From Roseburia_C sp900315735 (lineage in GTDB: Bacteria; Bacillota; Clostridia; Lachnospirales; Lachnospiraceae): 28,256 bases of DNA. This document shows, one piece after another, positions 1 through 6,584 of the stretch. Positions within the stretch are counted from its first letter, which is position 1, and every line of letters begins with the position of its first letter. Made by a program: the position numbers and the translations under genes. The stretch is taken from assembly GCA_052118425.1 (NCBI GenBank), contig JBQKHF010000037.1. One strand, 5' to 3'. The notes beneath the pieces are model-generated. The model searched no databases and was not told where the DNA came from. It saw nothing but the letters and a program-made list of their open reading frames with translations.

Positions 1-136
1 TTCTTCTATTGAATAGAGATGCTGTCCTGAATGATTTTGTAATCTTAACGATTACGTTTTTCTCAAAATCTTTCAAGGTTATTTCACTGTTCAGTTATCA
101 AGGTTCTTTGTTGTATTTCTCAGACACAACTCATTT
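1..136 (-). other. Leader region of an rRNA operon (16S gene beyond left edge)
   Basis: This stretch lies directly downstream, on the minus strand, of a consensus promoter and holds no open frame. Read on the minus strand it contains GAACCTTGATAACTGAACAG, which resembles the boxA-like antitermination and processing segment (CCTTGAAAACTGA type) found in Firmicute pre-rRNA leaders and spacers. A second, related AACCTTGAAAGA follows about 10 bases later. The identification as a 16S leader is inferred from this motif plus the very strong promoter. The rRNA itself is not in the window. Confidence 0.6.
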
Positions 137-165
137 AGTATAACACCTTATTTCTTATCTGTCAA
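137..165 (-). promoter_or_regulatory. Strong sigma-A promoter, probably for an rRNA operon
   Basis: On the minus strand a perfect -35 TTGACA (160-165) and a -10 TATACT (137-142) are separated by exactly 17 bases. A/T-rich sequence upstream could act as an UP element. It points left into the rRNA-type leader. Confidence 0.75.
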
Positions 166-168
166 CAA

Positions 169-210
169 CTTTTTCCAAAAAAAAATAAATTTCTTTATCT
201 TTGGAAAAAG
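169..210. repeat. 11-bp perfect inverted repeat between tRNA-Ser and the rrn promoter
   Basis: CTTTTTCCAAA (169-179) pairs perfectly with TTTGGAAAAAG (200-210) around an A/T-only loop. It starts at the base after the tRNA-Ser 3' end and stops 3 bases before the -35 box. On the minus strand it is not followed by a T-run, so it does not look like a simple terminator. It could be a processing hairpin or part of the upstream promoter region. Confidence 0.55.
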
Positions 211-298
211 CGGAGAAAGAGGGATTTGAACCCTCGCGCCGGTTGCCCGACCTACACCCTTAGCAGGGGCGCCTCTTCAGCCTCTTGAGTATTTCTCC
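211..298 (-). tRNA. tRNA-Ser(GCT)
   Basis: The minus strand folds as an 88-nt class II tRNA. The 7-bp acceptor stem is GGAGAAA/TTTCTCC with discriminator G, the anticodon loop CTGCTAA gives anticodon GCT, there is a long variable arm typical of serine tRNAs, and the T-loop reads TTCAAAT. No CCA is encoded. It decodes AGC/AGU. Its own promoter lies at 354-382. Confidence 0.95.
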
Positions 299-353
299 AT
301 ATCTGAACTTTCCAAATAAATATGATGTTGTCTGCGTACATGACGCATAGATA

Positions 354-382
354 ATAATACTAAAACTATTTCACTTTGTCAA
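354..382 (-). promoter_or_regulatory. Promoter of tRNA-Ser
   Basis: On the minus strand -35 TTGACA (377-382) and -10 TATTAT (354-359) are 17 bases apart. The tRNA begins about 55 bases downstream. The short leader contains TGCGT...ACGCA, a small inverted repeat. Confidence 0.75.
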
Positions 383-424
383 TCACAAATTTAAATTATT
401 TTGCACTTATTTTTCCAGAACATT

Positions 425-982
425 TTAAAGCTTTATTTTCTTATATTTTTCTATTGCTGTTTCATAAAGATTATTGCCATCCCTGTCTATTACAACAATC
501 ACTGGGAAGTCCTTTACTTCCAGCTTACGGATAGCTTCTGCTCCCAAATCTTCATAACAGACAATTTCTGATTTGGTAATGCATTTGGAAAGAAGTGCGC
601 CTGCCCCGCCGATTGCTGCAAAGTATACTGCTTTATTACGGATGATGGCATCTATGACTTCTTTGGAACGTTTTCCTTTTCCAATCATTGCCTTTTCACC
701 TAAATCCAATAGGGTTGGTGCATATTTATCCATACGGGTAGCTGTAGTCGGACCTGCAGAACCGATTGGTCTTCCCTCTCTTGCCGGTGATGGTCCCATA
801 TAATAGATTGTGGAATCTACAATGTCTATCGGAAGTTCTTCTACTCTTTCTAAGACTTCCATCATTCTCTTGTGGGCTGCATCTCTTGCCACATAAATGG
901 TTCCTGTTATGTATACATAATCTCCTGCATGAAGTTCTGCTGTCTTTTCTTCTGTTATCGGTGTTGTAATATATTTATCCAT
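425..982 (-). CDS. fumB: Fumarate hydratase class I, beta subunit (C-terminal domain protein)
   Basis: At 185 residues this is the small subunit of a two-subunit, oxygen-sensitive [4Fe-4S] fumarase (or a close relative such as L-tartrate dehydratase), interconverting fumarate and malate in the cytoplasm. Family signs are the ARDAAHKR segment near residue 33, the GPSPAREGRPIGSAGPTTATR substrate-loop segment near 63-83, GKG near 101, and the FPVIVVIDRDGNNLY ending. The length matches the split-gene form; single-chain enzymes fuse alpha and beta. The start ATG at 982 has only a modest ribosome site (AGGTGAT). It is the last gene of the leftward cluster and is separated from its alpha partner by a GNAT gene. 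The choice between fumarase and tartrate dehydratase cannot be made from sequence by eye; fumarase is favoured by the single-copy housekeeping setting. Confidence 0.88.
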   Translation of the reverse strand: MDKYITTPITEEKTAELHAGDYVYITGTIYVARDAAHKRMMEVLERVEELPIDIVDSTIYYMGPSPAREGRPIGSAGPTTATRMDKYAPTLLDLGEKAMIGKGKRSKEVIDAIIRNKAVYFAAIGGAGALLSKCITKSEIVCYEDLGAEAIRKLEVKDFPVIVVIDRDGNNLYETAIEKYKKIKL

Positions 983-1042
983 TCTATCACCTGTTCTTTC
1001 TATAATAAATAATGATATTTACCGGCTTTTATAATAAATCTA

Positions 1043-1555
1043 CTATAATGCTTTTTCGTAGCACCACCAGTCTTCTCCATAAAGATCTGATTCACCACAT
1101 TTTGTAAAATTCAATTTCTGATAGGAACGCATTGCCCTTTCATTTGTCTTGCTTACCAGAAAATGGACACCTTTCATGCCACGCTTTTTTAATTCTTCCA
1201 TGGTATTTTGAATCATAATGCGTGCCAGTCCATGATTCTGTTCTGTCTCTCTTATGACAAGACGCGCCAGCTCCGCAGATGGTTCTAGCTGCTTCGACCA
1301 GCAGGTTAATGCATTTACTTCTGTATCTTCATCAATTGAAATGGCTCCGTCTATTTTATTGTTGCTGTCTTCTACTATAAATAATGCCTGATTTGCAAAA
1401 TCTTTCTCAATGGTCTCCCGGCTTGGATATGTCTCATCCCAGGTACAGCCTTCTGTTCCCATGGCGTTTTGATATAAAGATAATATTTCTTCTGCATTTT
1501 CCGGATGTGCCATTTTAAAATGATATTCTTTTCCTTCTATTACAATTGTTTTCAT
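1043..1555 (-). CDS. GNAT-family N-acetyltransferase
   Basis: This is a 170-residue single-domain acetyltransferase. The acetyl-CoA pyrophosphate-binding segment is visible near residues 95-110 (ETEQNHGLARIMIQ, the Q/R-x-x-G-x-A pattern), followed by the KGVHFLVSKTNERAMRSYQKLNF strand-helix that closes the GNAT fold. The substrate is unknown. Its start lies one base past the fumarase alpha stop, and its ribosome site (GGGAG) sits inside the end of that gene, so it is probably translationally coupled. Placement between the two subunits of one enzyme suggests it acts on that enzyme or its metabolites, but that is inference only. It could be a small-molecule or protein N-acetyltransferase. Confidence 0.85.
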   Translation of the reverse strand: MKTIVIEGKEYHFKMAHPENAEEILSLYQNAMGTEGCTWDETYPSRETIEKDFANQALFIVEDSNNKIDGAISIDEDTEVNALTCWSKQLEPSAELARLVIRETEQNHGLARIMIQNTMEELKKRGMKGVHFLVSKTNERAMRSYQKLNFTKCGESDLYGEDWWCYEKAL

Positions 1556-1556
1556 T

Positions 1557-2402
1557 TTAAATCTCCCTTACCACATGTCTGTTTACATGACAGCAGATGT
1601 TTACTGCTACCGGAAGTCCTGCTATATGTGTCGGGTATGTATTGATATTTACCTTTAAAGCTGTAGTTGTTCCGCCTAATCCGCCCGGTCCGATGCCTAA
1701 CTGGTTGATTTTATCTAACATTTCTATTTCTAAATCTTTTACATAAGGTATTTCAGAATAGGAATCTACGCTTCTGGTTAATGCTTTTTTTGCAAGAATC
1801 GCACATTTTTCAAAGGTACCTCCGATTCCAACGCCTACTACCATTGGAGGGCAGGCATTTGGACCTGCATCAGCTACAGCAGTCATGATGGCATTTTTAA
1901 CTCCTTCGATTCCTTCTGCAGGCTTCAGCATAAAGACGCGGCTCATATTTTCACTGCCGAATCCCTTTGGTGCAACAGTTATTTTCACTTTATCTCCCGG
2001 TACAATGGAATAATGGATAACTGCCGGAGTATTATCTTTGGTATTTTCACGAATCAGCGGGTCTTTTACTACGGATTTTCGAAGATAGCCTTCCACATAT
2101 CCCTGACGCACTCCTTCATTAATGGCATCTTCTATGGCATCACCTTCGAAATGCACATCCTGTCCTACTTCGATAAATACCACTGCCATTCCGGTATCCT
2201 GGCAGATTGGAATCTGCTCTTTATCTGCAATTTCAAGATTATCCTGTAACTGATTTAATATTTTCTGTCCAAGTTCGGATTCTTCTGTCGCAGCCGCATT
2301 TTTCATTGCTGCATCCATATCTTTGGATAAATAATAATTTGCTTCAATACACATTTCTTTGATATTTTCTGTTATTTCACTTGTTTTTACTGTTCTTATC
2401 AT
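1557..2402 (-). CDS. fumA: Fumarate hydratase class I, alpha subunit (N-terminal domain protein)
   Basis: This 281-residue protein is the iron-sulfur subunit of a two-subunit class I fumarase, pairing with the beta subunit at 425-982. Three cysteines fit the expected [4Fe-4S] ligands: C67 in IPICQDTGM, C184 in GPNACPPM, and C270 or C271 in NICCHVNRH near the C-terminus. The GVGIGGTFEK and GLGGTTTAL segments are family hallmarks. The ATG at 2402 has a good ribosome site (AAAGGAG). In this anaerobe it would feed fumarate/malate interconversion in a branched TCA pathway. The cluster is exposed to oxygen damage, as is usual for the class. The length is normal for split enzymes. Confidence 0.9.
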   Translation of the reverse strand: MIRTVKTSEITENIKEMCIEANYYLSKDMDAAMKNAAATEESELGQKILNQLQDNLEIADKEQIPICQDTGMAVVFIEVGQDVHFEGDAIEDAINEGVRQGYVEGYLRKSVVKDPLIRENTKDNTPAVIHYSIVPGDKVKITVAPKGFGSENMSRVFMLKPAEGIEGVKNAIMTAVADAGPNACPPMVVGVGIGGTFEKCAILAKKALTRSVDSYSEIPYVKDLEIEMLDKINQLGIGPGGLGGTTTALKVNINTYPTHIAGLPVAVNICCHVNRHVVREI

Positions 2403-2413
2403 TTCTGTCTCCT

Positions 2414-2914
2414 TTAATGCATCTGTACTTCCGGTAAAATCTCATCGATGTCCATATAGTATCTTTTGAAATTATCCGGTCTTGTATAAATTTTGACCAT
2501 ATTATTTTTCATCATTCCCGCCGGATTAAAGAAAATGTTGCGGCTGTGAAATGTATGGATGCAGCCATTCATATCCTGATATCTGGCATATATCACATAA
2601 GGGCATCTGCCATTTACGTTTACATTATAATTCATATCTATATTTGAGATTTCTGCCATAATGTAATAGCCATTTTCCACGATTTTCTTTAAGCTGCTTT
2701 TATTGTTGTAATGCAATATCAAAAAGATGACACCAATCAGGAAAAAGAAAAGCCCGGTTCCGCCAAAAGTGAGTCCTAACATTTTAAATGCTTCCTCTTT
2801 TCCGGACTGTGTCAGGAAAATGATTCCCATTATTAAAAATACAGAACCAAGCCCGGCAAAAATCCATCCGATAATCATAATTGCACTTATCCCTGTTTTT
2901 ACTTTCGGTTTCAT
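2414..2914 (-). CDS. DUF3592-like two-helix membrane protein
   Basis: This is a 166-residue protein with two hydrophobic helices at about residues 11-34 and 46-68, then a soluble domain. The soluble part carries the pattern YVIYARYQDMNGCIHTFHSRN and later KIYTRPDNFKRYYMD. That fits the beta-rich DUF3592-type domain with the usual xxYxDPxNP-like ending replaced by RPDNFK. The biochemical role is unknown. It lies 11 bases upstream of fumarase alpha and 6 bases downstream of the CmpB-type gene, so it is almost certainly co-transcribed with them. The family call is moderate because it rests on pattern memory rather than a profile search. Confidence 0.6.
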   Translation of the reverse strand: MKPKVKTGISAIMIIGWIFAGLGSVFLIMGIIFLTQSGKEEAFKMLGLTFGGTGLFFFLIGVIFLILHYNNKSSLKKIVENGYYIMAEISNIDMNYNVNVNGRCPYVIYARYQDMNGCIHTFHSRNIFFNPAGMMKNNMVKIYTRPDNFKRYYMDIDEILPEVQMH

Positions 2915-2920
2915 ATTTTC

Positions 2921-3910
2921 CTACTTTCTTATATTGATTTTCTTTAATTTCTGCAAAATCTCATTGTGGCTCTTTGATTTCATATCCGGGAATGCTTTCA
3001 TCAGACGGCTGGATACTGCATTCTTTTTGGATAAAAGTTCATCATATTTATGACGCAGCTCTTCGAGTTTTTCTTTCGTCTCGTCGGCCGCTCCGGTAAT
3101 TTTCTTTCTGGTAGAATTGGCTGCCCCGGTAATTCTTTCTTTTGTAGTGCCTGCTGCCTCTGTAATTCTTTCTTTTGTGGTACCTGCTGCCTCTGTAATT
3201 TTCTCTTTTGTCATGTCGGCTGCAGTGGCAAGCTTTTCTTTCTTCTCTTCGAATTCTTCAATCTGCTCTGCATGTTCTTCTTTAAACTCTGCAGATTTTT
3301 CCAGTGCTTCTTCTACATTTTCATAGATATTCTCACCAATCTGGTTAGACAATACTTTAATTTTTGCTGCAATATCATCCATTACCTTTAACCTGCGGTT
3401 GAACTTCACAATAGTGGATACTGTTACCGCTACGTCAATAACAAATCCGGTCATGATAATTACAAGCAATACTATGCCTACAATATGAGGTATCAGACGG
3501 ATGAATCCATAAATAATCGGATGTACTATCAGCATGATAAAAGTACATGCCAGTCCCCAGAATATAGAAAATTTCAAACATACATATCCCATTATATTAA
3601 AAGGTTTATCCGAGTAATCCCACCATTTATTATGAAATACTTTTTCCATTACAAATCCTGTTATAAATTCCAGAACCGATGTCAAAAGGAAGGAACCTAC
3701 ATATAATATCAGCAGATTTTTCTTTAATGGTGTCAGTAATACAACTACGATTAACACGCCGCATCCATATATTGGACAGTATGGTCCGTTCATAAATCCC
3801 CTGTTTACAAAGATTCCCCTGTCCAACGCTGCATAGGATACTTCGGTACACCATCCGATAAATGCATAAATAATAAAAATCCATAGTACTTCATAAAATG
3901 TCTGTGGCAT
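2921..3910 (-). CDS. Putative ABC-transporter permease (CmpB/PF06541 type) with 11-residue repeat tail
   Basis: This is a 329-residue membrane protein. Residues 1-170 hold about five hydrophobic helices and the family segment FIGWCTEVSYAALDRGIFVNRG...NGPYCPIYGCG (residues 18-51), which matches the family annotated as putative ABC-transporter permease CmpB. No ATPase partner is nearby, so the transport role is doubtful. From about residue 175 the protein becomes a charged helix, and at 222-287 it contains six consecutive 11-residue repeats (consensus xTKEKITEAAG). The tail ends in a basic segment. It follows gyrA after a hairpin at 3938-3967 and leads the fumarase cluster. Confidence 0.7.
   Translation of the reverse strand: MPQTFYEVLWIFIIYAFIGWCTEVSYAALDRGIFVNRGFMNGPYCPIYGCGVLIVVVLLTPLKKNLLILYVGSFLLTSVLEFITGFVMEKVFHNKWWDYSDKPFNIMGYVCLKFSIFWGLACTFIMLIVHPIIYGFIRLIPHIVGIVLLVIIMTGFVIDVAVTVSTIVKFNRRLKVMDDIAAKIKVLSNQIGENIYENVEEALEKSAEFKEEHAEQIEEFEEKKEKLATAADMTKEKITEAAGTTKERITEAAGTTKERITGAANSTRKKITGAADETKEKLEELRHKYDELLSKKNAVSSRLMKAFPDMKSKSHNEILQKLKKINIRK
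3050..3247 (-). repeat. Six tandem 33-bp units encoding 11-residue repeats
   Basis: Residues 222-287 of the CmpB-type protein divide exactly into six 11-mers: EKKEKLATAAD, MTKEKITEAAG, TTKERITEAAG, TTKERITGAAN, STRKKITGAAD and ETKEKLEELRH. The middle copies are also similar at DNA level (33-bp period), suggesting expansion by slippage or unequal recombination. Confidence 0.85.
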
Positions 3911-3937
3911 CTTTTATCCCCCTTATTTTTTGAAAGG

Positions 3938-3975
3938 GCGAAATCATGATACAGTGATTCCGCCCTCTTTTTTAT
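3938..3975. terminator. Hairpin between gyrA and the fumarase cluster
   Basis: GGGCGAAATCA (3938-3948) pairs with TGATTCCGCCC (3957-3967), 11 pairs including one G-T, with an 8-base loop. On the plus strand it is followed by CTTTTTT. On the minus strand, the direction of gyrA transcription, the tail is only TTTC, so termination of gyrA may be partial or the site may work mainly against antisense transcripts. Confidence 0.5.
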
Positions 3976-3983
3976 AAAGTTTT

Positions 3984-6572
3984 TTATTCTTCTTCGCTAT
4001 CCTGCTCTGCACGGTTAATTAATTCACCGAGCTCCTTGGATATCAGTTCTTCTTCCGATGCTGATGCATCTTCATCTGCAATAACACCTTCTGGCTGATC
4101 CGGCTCCGGAATATTATTTTCCATAATGGATTTATCTTCCCTTACCTTAGCCATGCTGGCAACGGTTACTCCGTCATTTACATTAATCAGTTTTACTCCG
4201 GATGTAACTCTGCCCAAAAGTGCAGTTCCATTTACCGGAATTCGAATGATGATTCCTTCTGTAGTAATCAGCATTACTTCGTTATCCTGATTTACGGCTT
4301 TGACACCAATGATATTACCGGTCTTCTCGGTAATCTTGTAGCACTTCACGCCCTTACCGCCACGGTTCTGTGGTGAGAATTCAGACATTAAGGTGCATTT
4401 TCCAAGACCTTTTTCAGATACAATCATCAATGCATCACCCTGGGTATTTAATTGCATACCTACAACTTCGTCGCTGTCTGCTAAGTTCATACCAATAACA
4501 CCCATGGATACACGGCCGGTTCTTCTTACATCTGTTTCATGGAAACGGATACACTGACCATATTTGGTTACTAAGATAATATCTTTATTGTTATCTGTCT
4601 TCTTTACTTCAATCAGTTCATCATCATCACGAAGGTTGATTGCTGCAAGTCCTGTCTTACGAACATTTGCATATTCGCAGATTGGTGTCTTCTTCACAAT
4701 ACCATTCTTGGTTGCCATAAAGAGATATTCGCCCTCTTTGTATTCCTTAATCGGAATAACAGCAGTGATTTTCTCGCCCGGCTGAAGCTGAAGCAGATTT
4801 ATAATTGCAGTTCCTCTGGCTGTTCTTCCTGCCTCCGGAATCTCATATGCTTTCATACGATATACTTTTCCGCTGTTGGTAAAGAACATCAGATAATGAT
4901 GGGAAGTTGTCATGAGAAGTTCTTCGATATAATCGTTCTCAATGGTCTCCATTCCCTTAATTCCTTTACCACCACGATGCTGGCTGCGGAAATTATCTAC
5001 GCTCATGCGCTTGATATATCCTAATTTTGTCATGGTGATTACAGTATTGGTTACCGGAATCAGATCTTCCATGGAAATGTCATATTCATCAAATCCGATA
5101 GAAGTTCTTCTTTCGTCTCCATATTTATCTGCAATCAGAAGAATTTCTTCTCTGATAACACCAAGAAGCTTCTTCTCATCTGCAAGGATTGCTTTTAACT
5201 CTGCAATTCTTGCTACTAATTCCTTATATTCATTTTCAATCTTCTCGCGTTCCAGACCTGTCAGTGCACGCAGACGCATATCTACAATAGCCTGTGCCTG
5301 TGCATCACTGAGTCCGAAGCGGTTCATTAATTTTTCTTTTGCTTCCGGTGTTGTCTTACTTCCACGGATAATGGAAATTACTTCATCAATATGGTCTAAA
5401 GCAATCAGTAAACCCTCTAACAGATGAGCTCTTTCTTCTGCTTTGTTTAAATCATATTTTGTTCTTCTTGTTACAACTTCCTTCTGATGCATCAGATAGT
5501 AATTTAACATATCAAGAAGATTTAATACTTTCGGCTGATTATTTACCAGCGCCAGCATAATAACACCAAAGGTATCCTGTAACTGGGTATGCTTATATAA
5601 AAGATTTAATACTACGTTTGGATTTACATCACGGCGCAGCTCAATACAGATTCTCATACCCTGACGGTCTGATTCATCACGTAAATCTGTGATTCCGTCA
5701 ATTTTCTTATCTCTTACCAGCTCTGCAATCTTTTCGATGAGGCGGGCTTTATTTACCATATATGGAAGCTCCGTTACGATGATACGGTTCTTTCCATTGT
5801 TCATCGGCTCGATATTGGTAACTGCGCGGACACGAATCTTTCCACGGCCGGTACGGTATGCTTCGTTGATTCCGGTTGTACCAAGAATCATTCCACCGGT
5901 TGGAAAATCAGGTCCTTTTACAATATCCAATAACTCTTCAATATCGGTTCCACGATCCTGCTCTACTTCGTTATCAATGATTTTTACTACTGCATTAATA
6001 ACTTCTCTTAAGTTATGTGGCGGGATATTGGTTGCCATACCTACCGCAATACCGGTGGTACCATTTACTAAAAGATTTGGAAATCTTGATGGCAGTACAA
6101 CAGGTTCTTTCTCGGTCTCATCAAAGTTTGGCATGAAATCAACGGTATCTTTATTGATATCAGCAAGCATTTCCATGGAAATCTTAGAAAGTCTTGCTTC
6201 GGTATATCGCATTGCCGCAGCTCCGTCACCGTCTACGGAACCAAAGTTACCATGACCATCTACCAATGGATATCTGGTAGACCAGTCCTGTGCCATATTT
6301 ACCAATGCTCCATAGATTGAGCTGTCTCCGTGTGGGTGATATTTACCCATGGTATCTCCGACGATACGGGCACATTTTCTGTGTGGCTTATCCGGACCGT
6401 TGTTCAACTCTATCATGGAAAACAGTACACGTCTCTGTACCGGTTTCAGACCATCCCTTACATCCGGTAAAGCCCGGGCTGCAATTACACTCATGGCATA
6501 GTCTATATAGGATGTTTCCATCGTTTTCTTTAAGTCTACGTCATGTATCTGGTCAAATATCTTGTCATCCAT
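3984..6572 (-). CDS. gyrA: DNA gyrase subunit A
   Basis: At 862 residues this is the normal length for GyrA. It is the breakage-reunion subunit of gyrase, forming A2B2 with GyrB to introduce negative supercoils. The active-site tyrosine is Y123 in AAAMRYTEARL. The quinolone-determining region reads HPHGDSSIYGALVNMAQ: the residue equivalent to E. coli S83 is S84, while the D87 equivalent is G88. The C-terminal DNA-wrapping domain carries the GyrA-box variant QHRGGKG and a second NRGGKG blade motif, followed by an acidic tail rich in E and S. It starts 12 bases after gyrB and is the last gene of the dnaA-dnaN-S4-recF-gyrB-gyrA run. ParC is less likely given the adjacency to gyrB and the presence of the GyrA box. 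Confidence 0.98.
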   Translation of the reverse strand: MDDKIFDQIHDVDLKKTMETSYIDYAMSVIAARALPDVRDGLKPVQRRVLFSMIELNNGPDKPHRKCARIVGDTMGKYHPHGDSSIYGALVNMAQDWSTRYPLVDGHGNFGSVDGDGAAAMRYTEARLSKISMEMLADINKDTVDFMPNFDETEKEPVVLPSRFPNLLVNGTTGIAVGMATNIPPHNLREVINAVVKIIDNEVEQDRGTDIEELLDIVKGPDFPTGGMILGTTGINEAYRTGRGKIRVRAVTNIEPMNNGKNRIIVTELPYMVNKARLIEKIAELVRDKKIDGITDLRDESDRQGMRICIELRRDVNPNVVLNLLYKHTQLQDTFGVIMLALVNNQPKVLNLLDMLNYYLMHQKEVVTRRTKYDLNKAEERAHLLEGLLIALDHIDEVISIIRGSKTTPEAKEKLMNRFGLSDAQAQAIVDMRLRALTGLEREKIENEYKELVARIAELKAILADEKKLLGVIREEILLIADKYGDERRTSIGFDEYDISMEDLIPVTNTVITMTKLGYIKRMSVDNFRSQHRGGKGIKGMETIENDYIEELLMTTSHHYLMFFTNSGKVYRMKAYEIPEAGRTARGTAIINLLQLQPGEKITAVIPIKEYKEGEYLFMATKNGIVKKTPICEYANVRKTGLAAINLRDDDELIEVKKTDNNKDIILVTKYGQCIRFHETDVRRTGRVSMGVIGMNLADSDEVVGMQLNTQGDALMIVSEKGLGKCTLMSEFSPQNRGGKGVKCYKITEKTGNIIGVKAVNQDNEVMLITTEGIIIRIPVNGTALLGRVTSGVKLINVNDGVTVASMAKVREDKSIMENNIPEPDQPEGVIADEDASASEEELISKELGELINRAEQDSEEE

Positions 6573-6584
6573 CTATTCTTCCTC

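Noticed and set aside
5689..6255. 188-residue rightward open frame inside gyrA
   Set aside because: Antisense shadow of a highly conserved gene, with serine/isoleucine-rich composition and no ribosome site.
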